Source: Pratylenchus scribneri (Eukaryota; Nematoda; Chromadorea; Rhabditida; Pratylenchidae). Taken from it: 64,000 nt of DNA. The position numbers and the translations under genes are program-made. Shown piece after piece: positions 1 to 11,500 of this stretch. Numbering within the stretch: the first letter of the stretch is position 1; each line of letters begins with the position of its first letter. Location of the stretch: positions 620,001 through 684,000 of the forward strand of contig JAQSEB010000040.1 of NCBI GenBank assembly GCA_030063045.1, read 5' to 3'. The notes beneath the pieces are model-generated. The model was not told where the DNA came from and made no database searches. It was given only the letters and a program-made list of their open reading frames with translations.

Positions 1-300
1 TAAATTTTTTAGAATGTTATTTATATCAAGAGCAAAAAATTCTCTATCAGCCCATTTAAATAACAAATTATAAAACACATTTTTACATTTTTAAAAAATC
101 AAAAATCTCCAAAATTGACATCATTTTGCCCACTTTTATTCAATAGCTCATAACTTTCTCTCTATAGAATAATATAAAGTGATATTTATATAATTCGATA
201 GAAAATTCATTGCTCTATTAAACCCATTTAAATACAATCAAAACAGTTCAGAATAAGATGAGTTACAAAGCAAAAATTGGTTGACCACAAAACTTCGCGT
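1..300. repeat. Degenerate dispersed repeat, copy 1
   Basis: This stretch aligns by eye with 52690-53000, sharing blocks such as tatttatatca, 'gatgagttayaaagcaaaa' and 'tatataattcga' in the same order. No coding potential is seen. It is probably an old transposon-derived sequence, but its ends cannot be defined here because the window begins inside or near it. Confidence 0.4.
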
Positions 301-449
301 ACCGTAATTAATCCAATAGATTGTAATTAATTAGTTATTGATCAAAGTCGCAAAAAATCAGAAGTCCCATATTTAAATAAAATTAAATTAAATTTCACTA
401 ATTAAATTGCAATTTAATAATAATTTAATTTTGAATCAACAAATTTCAG

Positions 450-691
450 TCAATGTGGACATTGAACATCCAAAATATGTGGCCAAGGAAACTGTTCATG
501 GAACTGGAGTATATCCCATCATTGGCAAAACTAATGATGAAGAATTGATTGGAATTGCTGATTGGGTGACTACTCCGGATCGCCCAATTGGTTTCGTCCG
601 ATGGTTTTGCCCAAATTGCGCTTTCATAAACCAAAAGAATGAAAGCGGAATCAAAATGATGAAGGAGGAAGATGAATGGGAATTTATTTGA
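450..691 (+). CDS. Last exon of a small CPxC protein gene (5' end not found)
   Basis: The exon starts after the acceptor aaatttcag and reads to TGA at 689-691. It encodes about 80 residues ending with a W-F-C-P-N-C motif near residue 60 and an acidic tail. The single CPxC knuckle close to the C-terminus matches the exon-2 products at 38450 and 48025 (WACPQC, WTCPQC) and 36611 (WTCPNC), so I place it in the same local family. The first exon, expected to carry another CPxC, is not visible in 1-449 and is probably outside the window. A 3'-flank hairpin follows at 762-776. Function is unknown; a half zinc ribbon is the structural guess. Confidence 0.55.
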
Positions 692-761
692 TTGCCATCG
701 GCTTTATTACATTGATTGATTGATATTTTTGATACATTTAATCATTTAATAACCCATTATT

Positions 762-776
762 AGACAATATCTGTCT
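762..776 (+). other. 3'-flank hairpin of the small CPxC gene
   Basis: AGACA and TGTCT are perfect reverse complements around the loop ATATC. The position 70-85 bp after the stop codon matches similar hairpins after three other family members (2578, 4281, 7027), with different bases paired in the stem. Confidence 0.45.
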
Positions 777-1246
777 TATTTAAAATATCTTATTTATATT
801 GGAGAATAAAATATTAAATCTATTGTATATTTATTTGTGTGAAATTAATAAGTGAGAAAAATAAATTTCTCATAATATCAAATAACTTAATTCAGAAATT
901 TATCGCCCAAATCAGCATCTCGTTAGCCATTCAATATGGGTATAAATTTGAAATTTCATCAGGTAAAAATAATTTTTAATTATGTATAATCAGAAAGGAA
1001 AATTTTAATGAAAATTGTTATAAATGCATCATTGAAATTCATCAATTATATCTTGACGCCATTTTAATAATTCCAAATATTTTAATTGCAAAATTCATAT
1101 TAATTTCTCAATTTTTAATTTCCTTTTTTAAATTTCAATTGAGAATTTAAAAAAACAGAGTTCATTACAGTGTTGCACATTCTCCGTTACCCTATTTTGT
1201 TTTTTTTTTTATTTTTGTCCTATTTTTCCAATTAACATCTTAACGG

Positions 1247-1280
1247 ATGTGAGCAAAAATGTCAGCGCATCTGCTGGCCA
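1247..1280 (+). promoter_or_regulatory. Conserved upstream element of the CPxC gene family
   Basis: Contains AAAAATGTCAGCGCATCTG followed by ctggccaaaatgatgttgg. Near-identical blocks occur 140-210 bp upstream of the TATA boxes of the other members (5635, 37821, 47351) and at an orphan site (23251). The binding factor is unknown. Confidence 0.55.
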
Positions 1281-1399
1281 AAATGATGTTGGCCATTGTT
1301 GTAAACATGTTTGTTGACTATGCTTGTTTATAGAAAAGGACTTAAGAAAAGGTGCAAATTTTTCAGAAAATAAAATGATGATTCACAATGGAATGGGTT

Positions 1400-1408
1400 T
1401 ATAAATAG
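1400..1408 (+). promoter_or_regulatory. TATA box (TATAAATAG)
   Basis: TATAAATAG is preceded by aatgggt, a context shared with the TATA boxes at 5796, 38025 and 47567. It lies about 139 bp after the conserved CAGCGCAT element and about 515 bp before the ATG at 1923. A long or spliced 5' leader is therefore likely. Confidence 0.55.
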
Positions 1409-1922
1409 CGCATAGCGCTCCACGATTCATCACAGAATTATATATTTTGTAAATTATATTTCAAGTAAATTTAATAGCTGTCGGCAAAAGAATTTTATCT
1501 GATCGCGCGATTGTAATTGTTTCCAAAGAACATATTACTCAATTCAACAATTAACATAACATTCAAAAAACAATGGAAATTGCTGCTTATAAATTATAGT
1601 GAAATTAATTCCAAAAAATTAAAATTTACTTTATTTCCTCCGATAGTAAACATTATGGTAGTTGCAAATTTTTCTTGCCAAAATTTCTCAACAAGACAAT
1701 GCCCAATCACCATTCTATAGAAAAATCATTCACAGACCACAAAATTACTTTTTGAATAAAAACGGACTCAAAAAAATATGTAGGCTTTGTTCCCTTAATT
1801 TTTAATAAATTAACTTATACAATTTTTATGCAGACATTTTAAAATTGTTAATATGATTATTCTATTTTTTAAGGAAATAAAAATATTATAAATTTCCCCG
1901 CGAAAAGATCAACAAATTTAAA

Positions 1923-2477
1923 ATGCCTTATTATTGCCCCCAATGCTATGGTCGTGCTCCGGAGGACTATTCGTGGTTTGGCTCAGGGTATCATCATGAT
2001 ATAATTAATTAATGATGTCAATAAAATTGGTAAAATCGTTGATTTATTTTACCTTTTTCTCAGCATAAATCAGGGAAAAATTATTACAAATAGGTTTGGT
2101 CACAATTTCGGTTTATTTTCGGAAATTCAACGAAATTAAAAATTAGGAATTTTTTGCGCAATATAAATCGTAAATTGAAGAAACCAAAACTCAAATAATT
2201 TTATGAAAAATACGATTTTGCGAAAATTGAATTCCAAATAAATTATTCTTTCAACTTCGGAAAACAATCAACGATTTTATTTATATTACATTACATCAAC
2301 TCCACGATTTAATTTAATTAATGTTATTCGAAATTTAGAACACCCCCGCCCAAATTTATCACTTGGCGATGCCTGTATTGCCGCACCCTGAACGATACAT
2401 GGCTTGAGAAACCGCCCGATGTGCGTCATTATGCGTCAACTGATGATGCTTTACCATGGGATTATGGATATGATTGA
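1923..2477 (+). CDS. Small two-exon zinc-ribbon-like protein, 67 aa
   Basis: Exons 1923-1987 and 2339-2477 join in phase 2 (donor GG|gtatca, acceptor aaatttag). The protein begins MPYYCPQC and has a second knuckle WRCLYC about 30 residues later, giving a complete four-cysteine ribbon split across the intron. The C-terminus is acidic and aromatic (PWDYGYD). Its sister at 6322 has the same start (MPYCPKC), the same intron position and homologous promoter and 3' flank. No signal peptide is seen, so the product is probably cytoplasmic or nuclear. Function is unknown. Confidence 0.75.
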
Positions 2478-2577
2478 ATGATTGGATGGCAGACCATCAG
2501 CAGCATTTTCGTGCATTGTTTTTAATAAAAACAAATATCAATTGATTATGATGAATTATTATTTTTGTTCCATTATC

Positions 2578-2590
2578 GACAATATTTGTC
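2578..2590 (+). other. 3'-flank hairpin GACAA-TAT-TTGTC
   Basis: A perfect 5-bp stem with a TAT loop lies about 100 bp after the stop of the 1923 gene. It is just before AATAAAA-type polyadenylation sequence (caataaaatat). Confidence 0.5.
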
Positions 2591-2758
2591 AATAAAATAT
2601 TTACATTTTTTTTGAGAATAAACTAAATAATTAAAAATTTGAATTTTTATTTTTTAAATTCTTCTAAAATTTTCAAATCAATTTATAAAATTATTATAAT
2701 TTTTAAAATATTAAACAAAAATTTCATTGAAACAAAATTCTATTCAGTGACAGTTGAA

Positions 2759-4223
2759 ATGATTCTGCAGGGAATTGGTGAGGAATTTGGTGGTGGAGCC
2801 TTGGAAGGTGCTGGAATCGGTGCTACTATTGGAGGTAATGATAAAAAAAACTATCCATATTTTTAACGCATCATATTTTTTTCTATTATTATTTAAAGCT
2901 AGGGTTGGACCCCGGCGCCCGGGGAAGGATTTTCGGGGACGGGGAATTGCGGGGAGTCAAGCTTCGGGGACGGGGACGGGGAGAGCTTCGCGGGGAGGGG
3001 AACGGGGACGGGGACGGGGACCCCGAAATTTCGGGGAATTTGCCTTTTTGAAAAAAAATTTTTTTTTCATCTTTCAAAAAAATTTTTTATTTCTAAAATT
3101 TTTCTGATTGTTTAATAAATAAATAAATTGCATAAAATTGGATGATTTTTAAATATTTTATAACAAAAGACGGACCATTTCTTCATCCGAAATTTGTTCC
3201 AAAATAGGCTCATCATCCAATCATGGCTCCATTTCTTTGGTTTTTTTCCACCAAAAATTATTCGAAATTAAATTTGCCTTCGCCAACAGCAAATTTTTAA
3301 CTGTGATTGTATGGAGCCAGAATTGTTGAAAAAATTTTTAGCCCAAATAGCCGCGCAGCGAAAAATTAGACCAAAATTTGGCCATGCAAGTAAAAAATTG
3401 GAAGAAAAATGGCCAAACAAACATCATCAATTTTTTAAAGAAATTTTTAAAAATATGGCATTTATAAGGCAAATTAAAAATTAGGCAAAAAAATAAAACA
3501 ATTCCTCGAAAATATATTGCAAATTCCATAAAAATTTGGTAAGTATTTTGGTAACTCTGGTCTCCTATTCCCTTTGCCTTTTCTTGGTTAAAGATAAAAT
3601 TTGGCATTATCTTACCAAGATGGCAAAATAAGACAAAACGGATAACTGTTTTCGAATTCTCTGACTTCGATTACCCCTGAGCACAAATATGTGAATGAAA
3701 AGGGAAATTAAAAATTTTTTATTAAAAATGGGAAGAACGAACTCTGTATATGCTGTACTATCTATTAACATTAACCAGCTTACTCTTTTAAAATTATATA
3801 GGAAATATTTTTAATAAAATTAGGAATTTGAGTGAAAAAAAATTAAAAGAAGATTATTTTTCCTTAAAAATAACAATTTTCATACACGAAAATAGAGAAA
3901 AAAAAATGATTTTTTAGTTGAATTTCTTTAAAAAAATTTCCCCGAAATTTCGGGGTCCCCGGCCGGGGAGAAGCTCCACGGGGAGGGATTCGGGGACGGG
4001 GAATATTCATTTTCGGGGACGGGGACGGGGGACGGGGGCAAAAAAGCCCGGGGACGGGGGGGGAACGGGGACGGGGAGGGGACGGGGGCCAACCCTATTT
4101 AAAGCTGGTCCTGGTGCTGCAATTGGAGCAGCGGCCGGATTAGTCAAAGGAGCGGTTAAGATCACCTACAAAGCTATTGCTGATTTGTGCCCGATTTGCG
4201 GTGCCAAACTACGTTATAAATAA
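2759..4223 (+). CDS. Small glycine-zipper / CPxC protein, 64 aa, intron carries a MITE
   Basis: Exons 2759-2834 and 4105-4223 join in phase 1 (donor GGAG|gtaatg, acceptor atttaaag). The product is short and glycine-rich, with G/A-rich small-residue repeats (GAGIGATIGG, then GAAIGAAAG) resembling a membrane-inserting glycine zipper. It ends in a single CPICG knuckle and a basic tail. The protein at 47872 has the same order of glycine zipper then CPxC. The intron is filled by a 1.2-kb hAT-like element inserted at the acceptor. The chosen ATG is the only one near the exon, but a missing upstream exon with a first CPxC is possible. Function is unknown. Confidence 0.6.
2900..4097. mobile_element. 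hAT-like MITE with GC-rich tandem ends (1198 bp)
   Basis: Termini are TAGGGTTGG and CCAACCCTA in perfect inversion. The flanks carry the 8-bp direct duplication TTTAAAGC (2892-2899 and 4098-4105), which is the size made by hAT transposases. Both ends hold GC-rich arrays of a ggggac unit (about 2910-3040 and 3945-4090), in sharp contrast to the AT-rich centre. No transposase is present, so it is non-autonomous. The interior contains a ccgcgcagcgaaaaatt block also found near 40345 and, inverted, near 43475. Confidence 0.75.
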
Positions 4224-4280
4224 TCAAATGGATGAAGACGAATTCTGCCTAATTTGATGAATGAATGAATGAACACATTA

Positions 4281-4293
4281 ATCAATATTTGAT
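4281..4293 (+). other. 3'-flank hairpin ATCAA-TAT-TTGAT
   Basis: A perfect 5-bp stem with a TAT loop sits about 60 bp after the stop of the 2759 gene. Compared with GACAA-TAT-TTGTC at 2578, two stem pairs are changed on both sides, which keeps the pairing. Confidence 0.45.
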
Positions 4294-5634
4294 TTTAAAT
4301 TAAAATTACACAAAATGTTAATCAATAATATAATAATAATCCATCTTTTTTAGTAATTAGTAATAAAATATAATAAATATCTTTTTAATATTATTTATAA
4401 AATCAAAAAAAGTATTGGTAGTATTTTGTCATTTTTCATTTATTTGACATCTTTCACTTTTACTTGCAATATTGTCGAATGAGTTAGTTTCTTGATGGGT
4501 TATCTTTCAATTTTTTGTTAATTAGGTATAGAAGAAACTTAATAACTACCGATATAGTTGTGAAATTTTTTTTAGCATCATTCAGGCCATCTAATTTGGC
4601 CATAACAAATAGAGAGAGATTAAGGGCAGAATTGGCTTACCAAATGAGTCTAATTTGGCCCAGTTTTTTTGGCATTAAATATTCCGATTTTTCAACATAT
4701 ATTGTTTAATTAATTTTATTCTGAGTAAATTATTAATAATTATAAATTCTTTAAGCAATTATTTATAAAAGAAGGAAAATTTTCAGATTTATAAGTTATA
4801 CTATTTTTCCTCTATTATGTTTTTTATTGAATCAAATTTGATGATTTTATTTTTAATGTTTGAAATCAAATTTACGATTATTTAATGTTTTTTTTGAAAT
4901 AGGATTCCCGATGCGCAAAACTCTCCTATGGTAACTTGGAAAAGTCAGGGATGCGGAGCACCGTATTTTTTTTCCTATGAAGCCCACTCTCTATTAGAAC
5001 CCAACTCCCTATTATTAGAAGCCCAACCTATCAAAGATTCATATAAAAAATAATCAATTTTTAGGTGAAATTAAGCCGTAATAAGCATTTTTGGCTTTCA
5101 AAAAAATCAGAAAAAACCCGACCCCAGGGAATCTACGAAATTTTGAGCCCATGGACTCAAAATAGGAAAAAAAGGTAATTTCTTTATTAATATTTCCAAT
5201 AGCATATTAAATTACAATTTCAATTTCAAATTTGCCTAAAGTAACAAATTGAAATGCCCAAGATCGTTAAATGTTCAAAATGCCTTAATCGCTGTAGGGT
5301 TTTCCTCTTTCATTAATTAATTTATTTAATTTAAATATAATAAAAAAATTATATCGATTTGTTTAATGAATAAAATTTCCAAATTTTACGAATTTTAAAT
5401 GAATTTTTCATTTGAAAATTTAGTCTTTGTACAATTGGTAAAGAAATAATTCATTTTACATTTTATTTTAATTTTTCAATTTCCAAATTTCGAAATTTCA
5501 ATAAGAATAAAATCAGAGAACATTTCAGCGTGCCAAATTCTTTATTACCCTTGTTTTGATTTATGTCCATTCTACGCGGATTGTTTTGATTGATCCATTT
5601 TTGTCCTATTTTTCATTTTCTCATCCAAAACAGG
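4294..5634. other. Intergenic, no gene seen
   Basis: AT-rich sequence with no supportable exon. Around 4905-5180 there is a less AT-rich fragment with repeated 'agcccaa/agcccac' phrases that resembles 37310-37400, probably an old repeat. Confidence 0.4.
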
Positions 5635-5665
5635 TATGATCAAAAATGTCAGCGCATTTGGCCAA
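5635..5665 (+). promoter_or_regulatory. Conserved upstream element of the CPxC gene family
   Basis: Contains AAAAATGTCAGCGCATTTG followed by gccaaaatgatgttgg, nearly identical to 1253-1300. It is preceded in both copies by a tttttgtcctattttt block. Confidence 0.55.
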
Positions 5666-5795
5666 AATGATGTTGGCAAATATTTTTTATGTAAACATCA
5701 TTGTTGAATTTTGTTATTTGTTTATTTAAAAATGGACTTAGAAAATGTGTTAACCTTTTTAGTAAATAAAATGATGATTACCAATAGAATTGGCC

Positions 5796-5804
5796 TATAA
5801 ATAG
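5796..5804 (+). promoter_or_regulatory. TATA box (TATAAATAG)
   Basis: TATAAATAG lies about 148 bp after the upstream element and about 520 bp before the ATG at 6322. This is the same architecture as at 1400. Confidence 0.55.
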
Positions 5805-6321
5805 CACCCAGCGCTTCACAATTCATAGAAGTGACTATTTAATAAACAATATTTCAACAAAATTTAGTGGCAGTTCGGAAATGAATTTTTATGTCTCTCG
5901 CACAATTTGAGGAGTCAAATTTAAGAGAATCACAAAATTCCACAATCAACATAAAATAAAGGAGTAGAAAATGCCGTTTATAAAATGCAGAGAAATTAAA
6001 ACGAAAAATCTAGTTTTAATTCATTTCCTTGTAAAAGTATAAGGGATATTTCCATTAGTACCTTTTTTTGTCCCAAAATTCTTCAGAGATTCCCAATAAC
6101 TAATCTAGAAAAAACATTCATCGAAAGGCTATAAAATTTTTTGATAAATTTTTGAATTTAAGCACCAAAAATATTCGGTATTTTACTTTTTATCCTCTTC
6201 AAATCTTTTCAATAATCTTTCGTTGTATTTTAAAAATTACTAATAAATATGTCTAGATTGCTTTATTTTTAAAGGAAATTAAAATTCAATAATTTTTCCA
6301 CAACAATTCCGACAATTTAAA

Positions 6322-6925
6322 ATGCCATATTGTCCTAAGTGTGGAAACCGTCGCAGTGAGAATTTTGCGTGGCTCATTTCCAAGAACGGGTATATTTATA
6401 AAGCAAATAAAAAAAGTTAAATCATTGATTTTATTTATGTTCAATATAAAGCATAGAAAATTGCTATAATTAGATAATAATTTCTTGAACCCAAAAATGT
6501 GGATAATCATTGACGGTGTCATTTTCGGAAAATCGATGAAATTAAAAATTGTAATTCGAAATTTTTTCTCAAAATATAGAAAACAGGAAAAATCGAAACA
6601 CGAAAAAGAATTTATGAAAATTTGAAACCCGATTTTTTTCGAAAATCCCCCTTTAAAGCGACTTATGACCAACCATAATTCCAAATTGTTTATTCAACTA
6701 TTTACATTGACATCAAATATCTACTATTTAATTTTTAATTGAAATAGGAAAGCAGAGCCGATTTATCAGCTATGCATTATGGCCCCTGGATGGGCTGACA
6801 ATGACCGTGACCGCCGTCCGCCTACACAGAACAATGCCAATTACAATGAGGGATCCAAACGTGGATACAATCCTAGAGGATGGGATGAGGGATACGATCC
6901 TCAATGGGATGGAAGGGATGATTAA
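6322..6925 (+). CDS. Small two-exon CPxC protein, 81 aa, sister of the 1923 gene
   Basis: Exons 6322-6389 and 6748-6925 join in phase 2 (donor GG|gtatat, acceptor gaaatag). The protein starts MPYCPKCGNRR and continues with a hydrophilic tail rich in N, R, D, G and W. The second cysteine pair that completes the ribbon in the 1923 protein (CLYC) is reduced to a single Cys (LCIMAP) here, so metal binding may be lost or altered. Promoter block, intron position and 3' flank (aatgattggatg, cattgtttttaataaaaac) are shared with the 1923 gene, which points to duplication of a whole gene unit. Confidence 0.7.
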
Positions 6926-7026
6926 ATGATTGGATGTCACTGCATCGGAAGCATTTTCACACATTGTTTTTAATAAAAACAAACATTATTTGATTAAGAT
7001 TTATAATAATATGTTTATTTTATTAT

Positions 7027-7041
7027 TGACAATATTTGTCA
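7027..7041 (+). other. 3'-flank hairpin TGACAA-TAT-TTGTCA
   Basis: A perfect 6-bp stem with a TAT loop, about 100 bp after the stop of the 6322 gene. Confidence 0.5.
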
Positions 7042-8586
7042 GTAAATTATTCCCTTTGTTTAGAATAAAATAAATGTATTCGCATAAATTTATAGTAAAA
7101 AATGAATTAAATTAAATTTTTACATATTCGGCTTAAAATTATGGAAGGGAATTTTTTGAAATTATTCAAAGTGAGGGAATATTTGCTGAATGCAACCAAA
7201 AAAGGACGAAATTCCTTCAATTCTACCATCCCCTTTTGAAAAAGGGGAATTTTCAAAACCCTAATCTTCATTTATGCATTTAATTGGGTATCCAAATTGC
7301 AAATTCCACAATGATGATTCCATTCGCCCATTCCACTGTTCTTATCTTCATTTTCATATTTTATCCAAAATTACTCAAATCCCCATTTTATTTTTAGTTT
7401 CTTCTTTATTTGATAAGGGTAAAAATAAAAATATAATTTATTTGTCGGAGGCAATTTTTCTCCAAAATAATTTCTTACTCATCAGCAGAATTCTCATCTA
7501 GATTTGTCTTCCCCTAATTTTGGTCCACAAAATCATTCATAATTAAGATTGATTGGTGAATCTCCATAATTTTGTCCAATCTTCCATTTCAACATCATTT
7601 TGCCTCATTGTCTCTCCAATTAGGTGCATTAATTTCAAATCATAATTTTCCTAATGAAATTTTGAGATTTTATCGCAAAAATAAAAATCGGGACGGAATT
7701 TTTATTTAGTCCGATATCCAAAAGGAGAAAAAGATTGGAAGAAAGATGAGGAAAAGAAATTTAGAGAATCTTGGTTTTTGGATTATACAATTATTCATAT
7801 ATGAAAACATTGAGGAATGTTAAATGAATTTATTCGTTTAAATTATTGAAAGAAAATTGTTATCTAAATAGAATTTTTTAATCGATTGGCATGCTTTTTT
7901 AAGGTTGAAATACTTTGTAATTTTTCACTTATATGTAGGGTAATGGACTGTTCAGCAATAGAAGATTTATTCATTTATTTCTTAAACAAATTCACAAATA
8001 TAATTGAATATTTAATAATTTCCAGCTATCATTTTAAAAATGGTATTTTGAGTTTCATAAAATTTGGCCAGAAATTGGTTAAAATTTGCCACAGGCTATT
8101 TTATAAAAATGGCTGTCGAAACAAAATTAATATGTATACAACAATCCATCCATTAAAGAAGCTTAGTTAGGAAAGGAAAGGCCAAAAGCAGTCCATCTTC
8201 ACACTGCACTCATAACTCACAGTCAGGGCAGAGAAAAAAAAGCTTGGCCAAAAATTGATTGGCCAAACCAACGCTATTCCATTCCCATTATTCAAACCAA
8301 TCATTTCATTCCATTTTCCGATTTACCATTGAAAGCAAAAAGCAGCATAAAGTTAAATACTCTCTTACTTCCAAAGATTTCCACACTTTCCTTATCATTA
8401 TCATTGACAAATTTTTTATTAAAAGTGTCCTTTTAATTTTTGAACATTGATGAGTAATAAGGAAATAAATTTATTTTTATTAACTACCTCAAGATATTAG
8501 CCCTCAAGGCAAATTCACATATTTCACAATTAATAAGTTTAAATTAAGATAAGAAAAAAAAAACAAAACTACTAATAAATCTGTAA
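7042..8586. other. Intergenic upstream of the ZNFX1 gene
   Basis: No convincing exon was found on either strand. The last 400 bp (about 8165-8560) are less AT-rich than the rest, with ttggccaaa repeats (8245-8270), and may hold the promoter and leader of the ZNFX1 gene. No clear TATA box or trans-splice acceptor could be assigned. Confidence 0.35.
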
Positions 8587-11500
8587 ATGTATCATCCTCC
8601 GCGCAGTTACACTGCAAGAGGTGGAGCTGGTCATAACAACAACAATAACCAAAATTTTCGTGGAAATGGCGGACAACAACCTAGGAACAACGAACAAGGA
8701 AATGGCCATCAGCAGCGCCGGAACAATCAACAAGGTTATGGTCAACGACAATGGAGAAATGAACAAGGAAATGGCTATCAGCAGCGCCGGAACATTGTAC
8801 GCGATGGAAATGGCCGATGGCCGCAAAGAAACAACGAACAAGGAAATGGCCATTATCATCAAAGAAACAACCAGCTAGGAAATGGCCGACCGCAACCCAG
8901 AAATAATCAACAAAATGGCAATTTACATGGAATTTTACATGTGCATGAATTGGAACAAATTCAAAATGACATCCGAGATCATCAACTGCTCATTGGATCC
9001 AGTGATTTGTTGAACCGATTGAATGTTTGTTTCAATAAATCAAAAATATGTTCAATTGTTTAAGGTTCCGGCAGTCTTTCATCGAATGGATCGGATGTTC
9101 CAGGAAGTACAAAAGCAGGAAGAGTTTGTTGGCCTTATTTTGGAAACGGCCCAGGCGAATTTGCGACAAGAACAACTCCGGGAAATGGGCCATTTGGTTT
9201 ATTCAAAATAAATTAAAATTGAGTTATGTTCTCTTTAAAGTTTCTACGGCGCATCTTCGACACAAAATTGATTGCAAATTTGATGAATGAGCATATTTCC
9301 AAAATCCGTTCGGATCCGCACAAAAGAGTGCCACCGGCTTCCAAAATTGCAGAACATTTTTGCGGTCTACTCATATTGGGTTGGCGATCGAGGCCCACAA
9401 TCATGACGGAGAAATTTTTGACCATCACTGATTCAGCAATTGCGGCACTGAATTCTCCTTCAATTCAAAGTGCTTCATTTCCAACAGAAACAACAAAACA
9501 ATGGCTGGGTGAAATTCAGCAAATTATGCAGGTTTATAATAAAAAGAGGAGGGAAAACAGAAATTTGAAATTAACAAAATAACTTTTGGTACTTATTTGA
9601 TTTCGGTCCATTTTTTCTCACTAACATAAGGAAAGAGTGAAGAACACTCTATGGGTCATCAGGATTAGGTTTAGGGTCGTTAGGAATAGGTTACGGATAA
9701 TATGGGCAGAAATCATCTCATCGGGTATCCTCTAGCCTTAACCCTAATACCCTAAGGGGGACCCTTCATTTTTTTTGCCACTTTTCTTCATGAGGGAAAA
9801 GGGGACCCAAATCAAATAAGTACCTAACTAACTTTAAAATAGAATCAATTTGCTGCCAACGAAGTGCAAAATATTGAAGCCGTCAATACTGGCCAAAGAA
9901 CCAATGGAGAGCGCAACAATAATTCTGGCCCACCACCGGAGGATTTTCGCTTGGTTCAAGTGGCACCACGAGAGGAGTTTTTGCTTTGCTCGAATTCGGA
10001 AGTTTATTTGCGCAAAGCCATCATTGTTGGACAATATCAAGATGATGAGCATTATTTGGATGTTCAATTTCGATTGATGCTAGAGGATTTGTATCGGCCA
10101 TTACGCGATGGGATTTTCCAATTTCGTCGCAATCAAAGTCAAGCAAGGATTGCGGGTCATCGTCCAGAAAAGACGGATCTCTTCATCTACACTGGTGTTC
10201 GTTTGAATGGGATGGAATTGCATAAGGATGCCGGCGATATGCTCGCCTATTTTCAGCTGAATCGAGTGAGTTTTTTGTTCATGGCAAATTTAAAATAGAT
10301 AAAAAATGGTGCAAAAATGCTCACTTCCATAATAGCAAATGATATTTAAATTTTTATTTATATTGGAAATAATAATATAATAAATGTTAAATTAGATTAA
10401 AATTTTAAAAAATTCTATTTTTATTTTCCTAAACAATTGATGTTTTAATTCACCCAAGCATTTTGTGTTTTTGTTTTGAAAAACATTTTGTGTTTTTGTT
10501 TTGACAAACATTGTTTTTGTTTTCACAAACATTTTGTGTTTTAGTTTGACAAACATTTTATGTTTTTGTTTTGACAAACATTTTATGTTTTTGTTTTGAC
10601 AAACATTTTATGTGTTTTGACAAACATTTTATGTTTTTGTTTTGACAAACATTTTATGTTTTTGTTTTGACAAACATTTTATGTTTTTGTTTTGACAAAC
10701 ATTTTATGTTTTTGTTTTGACAAACATTTTATGTGTTTTGACAAACATTTTATGTTTTTGTTTTGACAAACATTTTATGTTTTTGTTTTGACAAACATTT
10801 TATGTTTTTGTTTTGACAAACATTTTATGTTTTTGTTTTGACAAACATTTTATGTTTTTGTTTTGACAAACATTTTGTGTTTTTGTTTTGACAAACATTG
10901 TTTTTGTTTTCACAAACATTTTGTGTTTTTGTTTTGACAAACATTGTTTTTGTTTTCACAAACATTTTGTGTTTTAGTTTGACAAACATTTTATGTTTTT
11001 GTTTTGACAAACATTTTATGTTTTTGTTTTGACAAACATTTTATGTGTTTTGACAAACATTTTATGTTTTTGTTTTGACAAACATTTTATGTGTTTTGAC
11101 AAACATTTTATGTTTTTGTTTTGACAAACATTTTATGTTTTTGTTTTGACAAACATTTTATGTTTTTGTTTTGACAAACATTTTATGTTTTTGTTTTGAC
11201 AAACATTTTGTGTTTTTGTTTTGACAAACATTGTTTTTGTTTTCACAAACATTTTATGTTTTAGTTTGACAAACATTTTATGTTTTTGTTTTGACAAACA
11301 TTTTATGTTTTTGTTTTGACAAACATTTTATGTGTTTTGACAAACATTTTATGTTTTTGTTTTGACAAACATTTTATGTTTTTGTTTTGACAAACATTTT
11401 ATGTTTTTGTTTTGACAAACATTTTATGTTTTTGTTTTGACAAACATTTTATGTTTTTGTTTTGACAAACATTTTATGTTTTTGTTTTGACAAACATTTT

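Noticed and set aside
2775..3107. RG/GTG-rich 110-codon frame, and its counterpart at 3918-4223
   Set aside because: Mostly the GC-rich arrays of the hAT-like MITE. Only the first 20 and last 40 codons belong to the real small gene. Possible exonisation is noted as a finding but not called as a gene.
9660..9760. Telomere or interstitial telomere
   Set aside because: Phrases like ggtttaggg and ccctaa occur only once or twice inside a foldback element, not as a tandem array.
10392..11010. Minus-strand reading frames of repeated KHKMFVKTK units
   Set aside because: They are translations of the 25-bp minisatellite inside an intron of the ZNFX1 gene; frame length follows from the repeat, not from a gene.
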